64,000 bases of DNA from a virus. A model generated the notes under the pieces. The model had not been told where the DNA came from. It ran no database searches and worked only from the letters and a program-made list of their open reading frames with translations. Of this stretch, positions 15,179-24,320 are shown in pieces. Both the position numbers and the translations under genes were made by a program. The first letter of the stretch is position 1. Every line of letters starts with the position of its first letter. The stretch covers positions 1-64,000 of the IMG/VR virus record IMGVR_UViG_3300032223_002232; one strand, 5' to 3'.

Positions 15179-15949
15179 ATGAAAAATTTATATGATTTTT
15201 TTATATTTAGTAATGAAAAGAAAATGTTAAATTTTAGATTTCATGAGTTAAATGAAGTTGTTGACAAATTTATAATAGTAGAATCAGACAAAACATTCAC
15301 AGGTGTTCATAAAGGTTTAAATTTTAATATTGATGATTATTCAAAATTTAAAGATAAAATAATATATAAACCATTCATAGCTGATTTTAGTAGTTATGCT
15401 TGGACTAATGAATATCAACAAAGAAGATATTTAAAATCAGGATATGATGATTTACCAATTGGTAATGATGATTTAATTGTTTTATCTGATGTTGATGAGA
15501 TACCAGATCCATTAGTTTTAAATAGATTTAAAAATGAAAATTTTAAAGGTATTAGAACATTTTATCATGATTTGTATTATAATAACTTTAGAACAAAAAA
15601 GATACATAAATGGTCAGGTTCTTTAGTAATTGATAATGAAACATTTATAAAAAATTATAATTGTGATTTTGAATCTCTCAGAGGTAATAGAGATAATATT
15701 GAAAAAATAGGTGTTGAAAAAAGAGAAGGTGGTTGGCACTTATCTTATTTTGGTGATGTTGATTTTATTATTAATAAAATTAAAAGCTTTTCACACCAAG
15801 AATTTAATACACCAGAACATACAGATCCTGAGAAAATTATGAAATGTATAAATGAGGGTAAAGATCTATTACAACGTAGTGACAATGATACAATTGTATT
15901 AGATACACTTGATCCATATTTACCAAAACATATCAACTTATTAGATTAA
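15179..15949 (+). CDS. GT17-like glycosyltransferase
   Basis: A 256-residue protein matching the family-17 glycosyltransferase plan: N-terminal LYDFFIFSNEKKMLNFRFHE, then FIIVESDKTFTGVHK (near residue 33), WTNEYQQRRYL (near 79), and the DxD-type LSDVDEIPDP (near 101), then HKWSGS (near 142) and GGWHLSYFG (near 185). The eukaryotic reference adds GlcNAc to mannose; bacterial and phage members are uncharacterised. The enzyme is predicted cytosolic with a nucleotide-sugar donor. It closes the plus block and its stop overlaps the opposing gene's stop by 4 nt. It should work with the adjacent glycosylation island. Confidence 0.75.
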   Translation: MKNLYDFFIFSNEKKMLNFRFHELNEVVDKFIIVESDKTFTGVHKGLNFNIDDYSKFKDKIIYKPFIADFSSYAWTNEYQQRRYLKSGYDDLPIGNDDLIVLSDVDEIPDPLVLNRFKNENFKGIRTFYHDLYYNNFRTKKIHKWSGSLVIDNETFIKNYNCDFESLRGNRDNIEKIGVEKREGGWHLSYFGDVDFIINKIKSFSHQEFNTPEHTDPEKIMKCINEGKDLLQRSDNDTIVLDTLDPYLPKHINLLD

Positions 15950-18291
15950 GATTCTTTTCTTTCATCAGCTTTATAGAATAAAAATCTATCGTGTTCTGTT
16001 GGTGTTGCTAACAATATACCGGGATATATATTACCCTTTAATGTTTCTTGATAGATATAAGACATCCATGTTTGTTCAAATGGGTGCGCCCATTTAGTAG
16101 TTAAAAACATCTTCTTATTACCTTCCTTAGATACAACTTGAGGCCAGTTACAATAATAAATTTCACCTGTCGCATAAGGTATACCCTTATATGATTTAAT
16201 ATTATTATATTTTAGGAATGGTTCGTTGTTAGTATCATTGGTTGATTTTCTTGGCTTTTCTGGAAAAAACTTTTCCCTAACATCTTGTGGTATATTATGC
16301 CAAGACCATTGTCTTGTATTATCACCAAATAATTCACTAAAGTTGAATTTTAAAAAGTCAAAGTCTTCATTCCATGCAATATTGAGTATTGTGTTATATA
16401 GATCAGGTATCTTTCTTCTGAATCCATTTTTACAATATTCTTCATTACCAAAATAAAAGAACATATCATCTTCAAAGAACATATGATAATCAAAACCATT
16501 TTCCTCTGCATGTTCTGCTATAAATTGTCTACCACCACAGATGCCAAGATTATCTTTCATCTTTAAATGTGTGAAACCGTAGTATTCACATAGACTTTTA
16601 TACTCACTATAAGTTCCACTGTCAGTTGAATTATCTATTAAAAACTTTTTTGGTTTATCTAAAAAGTTATTATCATATTCTTTAAATGATCTACATAGTT
16701 TTGAGAACTGTTCTGGGAAATTAAACGTCAATACATATAATGCCACATTATCTGTATTATGTGAATTTATTTCACCCCTGCCATTAAGAGTTTTTTCCAT
16801 CTTAGGTTCTAATGATTTATTCTTTAAATTTTCAAAGAATAAACTTAATAACCCATTACCATCAATTTCAAAGTATTGGAATAATTCAGGATACTTGTAA
16901 AGCATTAAAGTGAATAAACTCTCCTCAGTCCCCATATAACCGTTTTTAAGGGAATCTGACATCAAACTATAGTAAACCTCATTAGCCTTTGATATAGAGG
17001 CTTTAGGACCACCAAAAATGCCACCTCTGGCAACTTTGTTAACATTAGCACCAGCATATGAGCACATGGCATTATATTCAAACCCATGAATCTCTTTATC
17101 TGTTTCATATGGAAAACACACGAAACTAAACTTCTTGAAATAATCTTTAATATTATCAATTACATTATCTTTCCAGAAATAACCTTCGTGAACTGTATTA
17201 GTTAATGCGCCATCAATCCAAACTAAATGACTTGAATCAAACGGATCTAGTATTGCCGCATCGTTCAATAAGAACATTTTAGACATAACCAATGGATTAT
17301 ACATCTCAAGCTTCGCTTGTGTGCTTTCGGTTAACCAACCAACTTGGTTGTACCATTCTGGATTATTTCTTATTTTCTGAATATCATTGTAAAATTCATT
17401 ACCCTTAAACCAATCAAGTTCTCTTACTAATATTGATGTATTTGTTAATGATCTATGTTGTAATACAAAATCTTTATATTGTTCTTCAATATAAATTATC
17501 ATATTGCAATCAGTTTTCATTAACTTGGCTAAATTATCAAGATAATGTTCAAATGATCTCTTCCAACCTTCAGTCAATTCGTTTCTTTTAATATCCCATA
17601 TACCAGTAACTATGGTTGTTTCATTTTTCTTTGTCTTAAATGTTTTAATATTTTCAACGGATGCATTTTTTCTATAAAGACCTAATTGATCACATATCTC
17701 AACTACATCATATTCAAGACCTTTCTGTTTAAGAAAATCTGAAATAGCTGCTCTGACTCCGGGTAAGTCGTGCCTATCGTAATCATGAAAGAATATATAA
17801 CCGCCATCTACAACCTTATCAAATACTTTGACTAGACTATCGTAGATTGAATCATAAAAATCACCATCTAAAAATGCAAATGATATTTTTTCTGGTATTT
17901 TATATTCTGGTATATCTTTGAACCAATCTTTATGTATTATAGGTAAAGGTAAATTATTTTGTTTAAAATTTGAAATTAAAACATCTTCTGTTGTTTTTAA
18001 AGTCCCAGCCCTCCAGCCACTATCCTTTTCCCAATTTGATAATTCTGGTAAACCATCAAATGAATCATAAACATACAACTTTTTATTTGATCCAGTTTCA
18101 GTTATAGTCTTCATTAGATATTTGCTGGATTCGCCAACATAACATCCAAGTTCTACTACATCACCCTCAATATTATTATCAATTACATCTAGTAATGATC
18201 TCACAAGAACTTCAACCTGTGATCCACATATAATAGAAGAATCTACTCTTATATTGTTAAAATTTAAAATTTCGTTTAACTTAGTATTCAT
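15946..18291 (-). CDS. three-domain fusion: TylF-like methyltransferase, HtrL/WlaTC-like and GT2-like glycosyltransferases
   Basis: A 781-residue protein with three enzyme-like domains. Residues 1-215 resemble TylF/MycF sugar O-methyltransferases: VVELGCYVGESSKYL (SAM-binding), VYDSFDGLPE, FAFLDGDFYDS and FFHDYDRHDLPGV. Residues about 220-500 resemble the HtrL/WlaTC family: ETTIVTGIWDI, MIIYIEEQY, MYNPLVMSKMFLL, SHLVWIDGALTN and GTEESLFTLM. Residues about 510-781 look like a GT-A glycosyltransferase: LYVLTFNFPEQFSKL, FLIDNSTD, NLGICGGRQF and the acidic FFEDDMFFY. Such a fusion could add and cap sugars in one pass. It is the last gene of the island and meets the GT17-like gene tail to tail. 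Confidence 0.7.
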   Translation of the reverse strand: MNTKLNEILNFNNIRVDSSIICGSQVEVLVRSLLDVIDNNIEGDVVELGCYVGESSKYLMKTITETGSNKKLYVYDSFDGLPELSNWEKDSGWRAGTLKTTEDVLISNFKQNNLPLPIIHKDWFKDIPEYKIPEKISFAFLDGDFYDSIYDSLVKVFDKVVDGGYIFFHDYDRHDLPGVRAAISDFLKQKGLEYDVVEICDQLGLYRKNASVENIKTFKTKKNETTIVTGIWDIKRNELTEGWKRSFEHYLDNLAKLMKTDCNMIIYIEEQYKDFVLQHRSLTNTSILVRELDWFKGNEFYNDIQKIRNNPEWYNQVGWLTESTQAKLEMYNPLVMSKMFLLNDAAILDPFDSSHLVWIDGALTNTVHEGYFWKDNVIDNIKDYFKKFSFVCFPYETDKEIHGFEYNAMCSYAGANVNKVARGGIFGGPKASISKANEVYYSLMSDSLKNGYMGTEESLFTLMLYKYPELFQYFEIDGNGLLSLFFENLKNKSLEPKMEKTLNGRGEINSHNTDNVALYVLTFNFPEQFSKLCRSFKEYDNNFLDKPKKFLIDNSTDSGTYSEYKSLCEYYGFTHLKMKDNLGICGGRQFIAEHAEENGFDYHMFFEDDMFFYFGNEEYCKNGFRRKIPDLYNTILNIAWNEDFDFLKFNFSELFGDNTRQWSWHNIPQDVREKFFPEKPRKSTNDTNNEPFLKYNNIKSYKGIPYATGEIYYCNWPQVVSKEGNKKMFLTTKWAHPFEQTWMSYIYQETLKGNIYPGILLATPTEHDRFLFYKADERKES

Positions 18292-18294
18292 ATA

Positions 18295-19827
18295 TTACAG
18301 ATAACCTTTAGCATAAAATTCATTGTTATTATCATCTACATTTTCAGATCTATAAATACCACAACCAGAAACCTCATTTGGTATAACGTGCAATATTGGA
18401 AATGAATGAACTCTTGATTCAAAATTATCTTCTTTGTAATAATTCATAACAATTTTTGATATGTTATATTTTCCTAAATATGATGAAATTACAATATCGT
18501 CACTCCATGATTTATTAACAAAATCTGTAAAGAAATCATCATTAAAGAACTTTCTCTTATAAGATGCTGATTTATAACCTTCTATTATTTTAACTCTTGT
18601 ATCTTTAGACATGGTAGCACATAAATGACAAGATCCGTCTAATGCACCAATGCCAGCAAATCCCAAAGCTGTATCGGGGTAAATTGTTTGCTTCTTTAAG
18701 TGATACTCAATAAATCCATCTTCGTATATTAAATCATCATCAACAGTTATTATAGTTGTCTCTGGATCAGAGATTCTTTTAATAGTGGGAGCAATTTTTG
18801 TAATTGAACCGTAATCATGACATCTAAAAATTTTAAGTTTATCGTTTTCTTTAACGTAATCGTTTAACCAATCTGGTATTACATACTCTTCACTAGTTTT
18901 ATGATTTATATATGGTATATTAAAATGTATTTCGTAATTAGGGTAACTAAGACTCAATAAGTTCTCTATAACAGGTTTAACACCATGACCATCTCTTTCA
19001 TCACTTAATCTATTTGGGGTTGTGGATAAAGATAATATGACATTCGGAAATTCGGTTAGTTCAAAAGACATATCAATGTCTTTACTATCATCTTTATATT
19101 CAAGTTCTTTTTTAAAATCATATTCTTCGTTATTAGTTTCTACATTAGTAGTGTTGATGAATAATGTTTGGCGACCATTGAATAATGGTATGTAGCCTTC
19201 ATTTATCAGATAAGGTGAAAGTAAATTATCTTTACCACCACCAACAGTATTAAAATCTGTATCATCAATTAATATTAAATGTATATCAGAAAGCTTTTCC
19301 CTTGCAGCTTGAAATGCTTCTAAATGCTTTTCTGCATATTCTGGTGTTCCCACATCCCATCCATCCAGATATAGTATATCAATCTTGCCATCAAAGTCTT
19401 TTAAAAATTGAATACCATCCATTGGTATATTAATATTCAAATTATTAGGCTTTTCTTTACCAATTGATTTATAATAATTTAAAAGATTGCCTACACAAGC
19501 TTCGTTAACATCTACGGTATGAACATCAAATCCACATTCGGTAAAAAATAATGTACTATGACCATCACAACAACAAGCAGGTGACACTAAAGCATTTCTT
19601 TCGCTATCTAAAAAATAATCAATACATTCTTTTTTAAGTTCAAATCTATTTGTACCAATTTCTACAAGTGTTTTGAGATTCAACATCTTTGCAATCTCAA
19701 CCATTTTCCTAATATAGGGTGCTGGTTTTGATCTCTTATTGATATGATCATCAAGTGAAAGATTATCATCATACCAATATTTTTTATCAATTCTAAAATC
19801 AGTTAAAAGTTTATATATTCGTTTCAT
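18295..19827 (-). CDS. methyltransferase-like / glycosyltransferase-like fusion
   Basis: A 510-residue protein. ATG 19825-19827 (MKRIYKLLTDFRI) is chosen: it follows the upstream TAA by one base, whereas the longer frame would overlap the previous gene. Residues about 50-230 look like a class I SAM-methyltransferase fold (TLVEIGTNRFELKKE, DVHTVDVNEACVGN, ILYLDGWDVGTPEY, LILIDDTDFNTVGGG). Residues about 265-510 resemble a GT-A glycosyltransferase (PNVILSLSTTPNRL, TIITVDDDLIYEDGF with a DDD metal motif, NKSWSDDIVIS). A small Cys cluster (PACCCDG) lies in the first domain. Second multi-domain protein of the island. Confidence 0.65.
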   Translation of the reverse strand: MKRIYKLLTDFRIDKKYWYDDNLSLDDHINKRSKPAPYIRKMVEIAKMLNLKTLVEIGTNRFELKKECIDYFLDSERNALVSPACCCDGHSTLFFTECGFDVHTVDVNEACVGNLLNYYKSIGKEKPNNLNINIPMDGIQFLKDFDGKIDILYLDGWDVGTPEYAEKHLEAFQAAREKLSDIHLILIDDTDFNTVGGGKDNLLSPYLINEGYIPLFNGRQTLFINTTNVETNNEEYDFKKELEYKDDSKDIDMSFELTEFPNVILSLSTTPNRLSDERDGHGVKPVIENLLSLSYPNYEIHFNIPYINHKTSEEYVIPDWLNDYVKENDKLKIFRCHDYGSITKIAPTIKRISDPETTIITVDDDLIYEDGFIEYHLKKQTIYPDTALGFAGIGALDGSCHLCATMSKDTRVKIIEGYKSASYKRKFFNDDFFTDFVNKSWSDDIVISSYLGKYNISKIVMNYYKEDNFESRVHSFPILHVIPNEVSGCGIYRSENVDDNNNEFYAKGYL

Positions 19828-19828
19828 T

Positions 19829-20620
19829 TTAACTTTCCGTTGGATGTCCGATTTTATGACCATTTGCTGTAATAGCTTTACCTAAAATGAAGTGATTCCA
19901 ACCTATATCATGCGGTTTATAACCTGCTACAAAGCCAGATACACCAATTTCAAATCCTTCAGCCCATGTACCATAACAATAACCTTTAGCTATAAGATAA
20001 TCATGAAACCATTTAAATTGATCGTAAAACTTCTTTAACTTTTCACCTGTCTGTAGAAAAACTAACAAATATTCTGCTGGTAATCTCGCATCATCCCAAT
20101 CATGGTTTTCTATATCCAAATCATAATTGAATATTTTATGCCAAAAAATACCATGCTCTTTATTATTCTTAGTTTTATAATCATCCAAGAATCCACGCCA
20201 TGTATATGTCATTCTAGGTCCAAGGAAATCAATACCATCATCAAGCATGTTTTTAAAATATGTTTGAACTTCATCTTCGTCCCACCAATCCAATGAGTTA
20301 TCACAATCAGTCCATATTACATAAGCATCATCCTTATCTAATAATTGTCTTAAACAAAGATACCTCATATTAAAATTAAAATCAGAAATATAACTATCTT
20401 TTGAGTTAAATGGGATTCTAATTTGCAACGAATCTCTGTCAATTTCATCAATCAAAATTCTTTCATTTTCTCCAAAAACGTCAGTTATTGATTTCTTACA
20501 ATCTGTTGTTATTGCAAAATAATGATTTGTTTTTTCTAAAACTTCTTTTATAAGTTTACAAGCATAATCTTTAGTGTAATTTTCACCTAAACTTAATGTT
20601 GTAAAATAGATTTTTTTCAT
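19829..20620 (-). CDS. putative glycosyltransferase (GT-A like)
   Basis: A 263-residue protein beginning IYFTTLSLGENYTKDY, followed by a strand-helix pattern and an acidic motif VIWTDCDNSLDWWDED (near residue 101) that would serve as the metal/nucleotide-sugar DxD site. Later blocks (ARLPAEYLLVFLQTGEKL, YGTWAEGFEIGVSGF) look like acceptor-side segments of nucleotide-diphospho-sugar transferases. A late-type promoter element lies 4 nt before its ATG, so it can head a transcript for the genes down to 15946. Family assignment is by overall pattern only. Confidence 0.6.
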   Translation of the reverse strand: MKKIYFTTLSLGENYTKDYACKLIKEVLEKTNHYFAITTDCKKSITDVFGENERILIDEIDRDSLQIRIPFNSKDSYISDFNFNMRYLCLRQLLDKDDAYVIWTDCDNSLDWWDEDEVQTYFKNMLDDGIDFLGPRMTYTWRGFLDDYKTKNNKEHGIFWHKIFNYDLDIENHDWDDARLPAEYLLVFLQTGEKLKKFYDQFKWFHDYLIAKGYCYGTWAEGFEIGVSGFVAGYKPHDIGWNHFILGKAITANGHKIGHPTES

Positions 20621-20624
20621 ATGA

Positions 20625-20632
20625 TATATTTA
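20625..20632 (-). promoter_or_regulatory. late-type promoter element
   Basis: TAAATATA in the context TTCTAAATATATCATATG, 4 nt before the ATG at 20620, overlapping the 3' end of the upstream glycosyltransferase gene. Confidence 0.55.
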
Positions 20633-22171
20633 GAAAGATAGCTTATTTATCAAATCTAAATCTTTAAATATTTTGAATAAAAGATTACAATTTGCATTTA
20701 TAGAACCATTTTCTATATACCAATTATAACCGTTATTTGATACAAAGTCCAATAGTTCGTCATTTTTTATTATTTCATCATATTTGTTTTTTATGATATT
20801 CATTTGTAATATTGGATCTAGATCAATTTCAAACCCAATGTAATGGTAATCTTGTATAAGACTGTTATAAAATTTTTGATTAAGTATCGGTCTAAATAAT
20901 ACAGAACCAGCTGCTAAAATTTCTATATCTCTATTGCAAATCTCACCAGCACCATTTAAAGATAAGCAAATTTTACTTTCTGTCAACTCTTTATAATAAT
21001 TTGAATTTGGAAATACTTTCTTATCTGTAATATTAAAAACTCCTAATTGCGAAAGGTCTAATCTTTGCCCATATAAATAACCTCGGAATATCAATTCTTC
21101 ATTTGTTTTTTCACTGAATGGTAATCTGTTTTTAGCTAAATCATCAAATTCTGACGAATAAGCCAAATATGAAAATGGTATAGTTTCCATATCATTATAG
21201 ACACCAGCGGATGTTATTATACCTACGAGGTTTTCTGTATCCCAACCTAAACCTTTATATAGTAATTCCTCGGCTCTATCCCAATAAGAAATTGCTACAT
21301 ACTTCTTTGTATGTTTATTTCTAATCGTCATTATATGAGGTGAATGTATTCCAGCAGGTTCATGTACATTAATAGGTGTTATGTACTTTACGTTATGTTC
21401 TTTAGAGAAAATCTTATAGAATTCATCAAAAACAATGGTAACAGACCATTTAGTACCATGTGGTTTTTGGTATGTTATTTCATAATCGTGATTTTCGGGT
21501 GGTTTTGGTTTGGCTTTTATACTTTTTAGATTATGGATTATATCCATTAACTTAGCATCTTTAATCCTGTCATTATCAACTTTACATCTATAATGATAAT
21601 GTTCTGAATCAATTAATGTGGGGTCTTCTAAATGATGATCACCACATTCAAATCTAAATCCTTCTGATAAACTTATATTAATGTTATTTAAAATATCCGC
21701 AACGGCAACATCATCGGGTAAATTGAAATTCCATAATGTTTCATTATCTACTATATATTCTACTAAATCTCTACTAAGTGTATATCCACACCCTGACCCA
21801 AAATGAATATCTTCATGTCTTTGTCCTAACATGGCACTATAGTAACCTTTAAGTGGTTTATCTTTTAAGAAGTTTATTAAATTCTCAATCTTTACATATG
21901 ATGATGAATTAGTCCTAAAAACAAAATCAAAATCAAAATTTTCTTTAATGTATTTAAACATCAAATATGTTTTATTATTAATTTGACTCCACCCCTCACC
22001 AGTTGGGAAAAATAAACGATCTCCTTCTGATATCTTATCTAAACTCCCATAATAAAATACTACATCAATTCCAGCATTTTTAGCATCTATAAGCCATGTT
22101 TCTCTAATTTTATTTTCTAAAGTTATATAAGGCTCTTGATCTAACGATAAAACCGAAATTAAAATCTTCAT
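20630..22171 (-). CDS. two-domain glycosyltransferase (GT31-like plus exostosin/CAP10-like)
   Basis: A 513-residue protein. Residues 1-215 resemble galactosyltransferase-type (GT31-like) domains: ISVLSLDQEPYITLENKIRE with the classic IRETW, FDFVFRTNSSSYVKIENL in place of a DDDxxV site, SGCGYTLSRDLVEYI, and a late DDVAVADIL. Residues about 225-513 resemble exostosin/GT1-like transferases: FRGYLYGQRLDLSQLG, SKICLSLNGAGEICNRDIE and LAAGSVLFRP. The nucleotide-sugar DxD of the first half seems altered to RTNSS, so that domain may have another donor or be inactive. It starts 9 nt after the previous stop. Confidence 0.65.
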   Translation of the reverse strand: MKILISVLSLDQEPYITLENKIRETWLIDAKNAGIDVVFYYGSLDKISEGDRLFFPTGEGWSQINNKTYLMFKYIKENFDFDFVFRTNSSSYVKIENLINFLKDKPLKGYYSAMLGQRHEDIHFGSGCGYTLSRDLVEYIVDNETLWNFNLPDDVAVADILNNINISLSEGFRFECGDHHLEDPTLIDSEHYHYRCKVDNDRIKDAKLMDIIHNLKSIKAKPKPPENHDYEITYQKPHGTKWSVTIVFDEFYKIFSKEHNVKYITPINVHEPAGIHSPHIMTIRNKHTKKYVAISYWDRAEELLYKGLGWDTENLVGIITSAGVYNDMETIPFSYLAYSSEFDDLAKNRLPFSEKTNEELIFRGYLYGQRLDLSQLGVFNITDKKVFPNSNYYKELTESKICLSLNGAGEICNRDIEILAAGSVLFRPILNQKFYNSLIQDYHYIGFEIDLDPILQMNIIKNKYDEIIKNDELLDFVSNNGYNWYIENGSINANCNLLFKIFKDLDLINKLSF

Positions 22172-22180
22172 AACTAAAAC

Positions 22181-23065
22181 TTACATCATTATGATGTTTT
22201 TAATGTCGTTTGCTAATTTATTTTTAGTTTCTAAATACCAAGTAATAACTTTATTCTGTAATGCTGAATAATCTGAATCACTCATTTCACTGTAGTTTTT
22301 TATTTCACTCCAAGATTCAACTATAGGTATAGGATGACCCTCACCCCAAATCTCATTTATATATTTTTCGCCAACTTCGGGATAGTTTCTTAAAATTGGT
22401 ATTGCTCCCCATTCTAAACATTCCATAAGTCTAAATGAATCTGGATGATTAAACCCCTTTGGGCATGGAGCGAATCTAGTTTTTTTGTAAATCTCAATAC
22501 ATTCAGATGTTGATAAAGCTGTTGTGCAGTTCCAACCATGTGTTTTATGTAAGAATATTTTTTCTGGATTTAAAGCCATCATATGTATGAAAACATCATT
22601 TCTATCAGCTTTAGGGCATCCTATAAATGAAAAATCATATTTCTTATTATAAGAATTTGAATAATCATTGTTATTATTTAAATAACCACTCTTTACACCT
22701 AGTGGTAAAGTTTTAACATTAGTTTGTGTTATTAATGGATCATAATAATTTCTAAAAACATATTTAGCTTTAGAATAATAACTACAATCATGATTCAAAT
22801 CTTCGTTTGAATATTGTAAAAGAAAGAAATTATATCCCCTCTTTTCATATTCATTTAAATAGTTAAGAAAGTCATTTGATTGCCCACGATTATTATTTGA
22901 ATATATAATCAGTGCATTATCTAATATTGTTGAATATGTTTTATTATCAAATATCCTATTTTGATTAAATTCTTTAAATAAGATATCTACAGTATAATCA
23001 AACTCAAATGTTGTTTGGTCACCATCTAAGGTTTGCCATATCATGTTTAAAACTGGTTTATCCAT
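22181..23065 (-). CDS. exostosin-like glycosyltransferase
   Basis: A 294-residue protein with the C-terminal signature of exostosin (GT47-like) enzymes: KTRFAPCPKGFNHPDSFRL, then MECLEWGAIPILRN and a Trp-Ser-Glu-Ile block (near residues 195-255). The N-terminal half contains KYDFSFIGCPKADRNDVF and LPLGVKSGYL, fitting a GT-B fold. The exostosin domain transfers uronic acid, GlcNAc or galactose units in eukaryotes; phage substrates are unknown. It begins one base after the previous stop (TAAAATG junction), so translation is probably coupled with the GT60-like gene. Confidence 0.7.
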   Translation of the reverse strand: MDKPVLNMIWQTLDGDQTTFEFDYTVDILFKEFNQNRIFDNKTYSTILDNALIIYSNNNRGQSNDFLNYLNEYEKRGYNFFLLQYSNEDLNHDCSYYSKAKYVFRNYYDPLITQTNVKTLPLGVKSGYLNNNNDYSNSYNKKYDFSFIGCPKADRNDVFIHMMALNPEKIFLHKTHGWNCTTALSTSECIEIYKKTRFAPCPKGFNHPDSFRLMECLEWGAIPILRNYPEVGEKYINEIWGEGHPIPIVESWSEIKNYSEMSDSDYSALQNKVITWYLETKNKLANDIKNIIMM

Positions 23066-23066
23066 T

Positions 23067-24320
23067 TTAAAACTTAGGTAGTTTTCCAGTTAATCTTTCA
23101 CACCAACCTTTTGATTTAGAATGAGGCCATACAACCCAATAATCAGGTTTAACTTCTGTTTGGAATTCTAGGAATATCTTACAGTATTTGTCTGGATCAT
23201 TGAAATAATTTTTAATTTCATCTTCAGTTGAATCTTTTCTATATAATGTATCATTATTTTCCGAATGCATAGCAACAGCCCAAAAATCATAATCTTTTTC
23301 TGGTACGCTATCATAGCTAATATCAATACAATGTTTAAATATCTTCAAGAATGATTTATCATATTCATCGGGATCGTTATATGTAGGATTTGGTGCTAAA
23401 TTATTATCTAATGTATATCGTTGAACACTTCTATCTTTAAAACGTAAACCAGAATATGCTTCATATTCTTGTAATGTTCTTTTCTTACCAAACCCATAAA
23501 TTCCAAAATCTGTAGCTGGTGTTTCAGCATCCATACCAAAAAGTTTTCTGTTTTTAGCATGACACTTATTGTTTCTATCACACCATTTTTTGTCATCATC
23601 CCACTGTTTAGTTCTACCCTTTCTGGTATATTCATGCCAAGCCACAACTTTGTGTGGATGGAATAAATCATAACCCCATGTATAAGCTCTAGCTGCTATA
23701 GATATTTCCTCACCGTGAAAATAATATTCAGGATCATGTGGAACTTCTTTACAGAATTTACCTAAAGTGAAACAAAAATGAGCAGAGTAAAACCTAGCTG
23801 GAATTGGTTGAGTTCTTTCTTTAAAATCATCAATACTTGCTGGTAAAAAGAAAACAGCACCTTCTGGTATAAAACGATCAAAATTCATTTTCCAAGGAAT
23901 TTGAACTCTTGCATCTGGATCGTTATCTGGATCAAAACTAGGAATATAACCTGTAAGTAAAGGCTTTTTATGTCCTTTATCTTTAAGTTGTTTAACCATG
24001 TTGATCAACTCTTCATCCCAATTTTCAATAAATCTGTGATGACTATCAAGTTGCAAAGTATATTCCTCATCATCATACTTTTGTTGAATAGTATTTCTAG
24101 CCCAACATGCACCTTTTGATTCTTGATAAGGTACATCTATAATTTTAAATCTTGGGTCGTCTTTATATTGATCTAAATTTTCATTTTCATCATGTTGCCA
24201 ACAAATACAAAAAACCAAGTTTTCAGGTTTTTTAGCTTTATCTATACAATCTTTAACTGTGATTGGTAACTGTGGATCTCTATAAGATGCTATTTGTATA
24301 AATATTTTATTTTTTTTCAT
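23067..24320 (-). CDS. GT60-like GlcNAc-transferase (Skp1 GnT family)
   Basis: A 417-residue protein with the pattern of the GlcNAc-transferase family that includes Skp1 hydroxyproline GlcNAc-transferase: IFIQIASYRDPQLPITVKDC at the N-terminus, CICWQHDEN, GACWARNTIQQ, then LQLDSHHRFIENWDEEL with the D-x-H metal motif (near residue 93), FYSAHFCFTLGKF, HGEEISIAARAYTWGYDLFHP and VVAWHEYTRKGR. Family members attach GlcNAc directly to a protein, which fits the Pro/Thr-rich virion proteins encoded nearby. It overlaps the upstream gene by ATGA. Confidence 0.75.
   Translation of the reverse strand: MKKNKIFIQIASYRDPQLPITVKDCIDKAKKPENLVFCICWQHDENENLDQYKDDPRFKIIDVPYQESKGACWARNTIQQKYDDEEYTLQLDSHHRFIENWDEELINMVKQLKDKGHKKPLLTGYIPSFDPDNDPDARVQIPWKMNFDRFIPEGAVFFLPASIDDFKERTQPIPARFYSAHFCFTLGKFCKEVPHDPEYYFHGEEISIAARAYTWGYDLFHPHKVVAWHEYTRKGRTKQWDDDKKWCDRNNKCHAKNRKLFGMDAETPATDFGIYGFGKKRTLQEYEAYSGLRFKDRSVQRYTLDNNLAPNPTYNDPDEYDKSFLKIFKHCIDISYDSVPEKDYDFWAVAMHSENNDTLYRKDSTEDEIKNYFNDPDKYCKIFLEFQTEVKPDYWVVWPHSKSKGWCERLTGKLPKF

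Noticed and set aside
15946-15949. Frameshift or fusion between the two convergent genes
   Set aside because: Both frames close with their own stop codons; the 4-nt overlap is a normal tail-to-tail arrangement.
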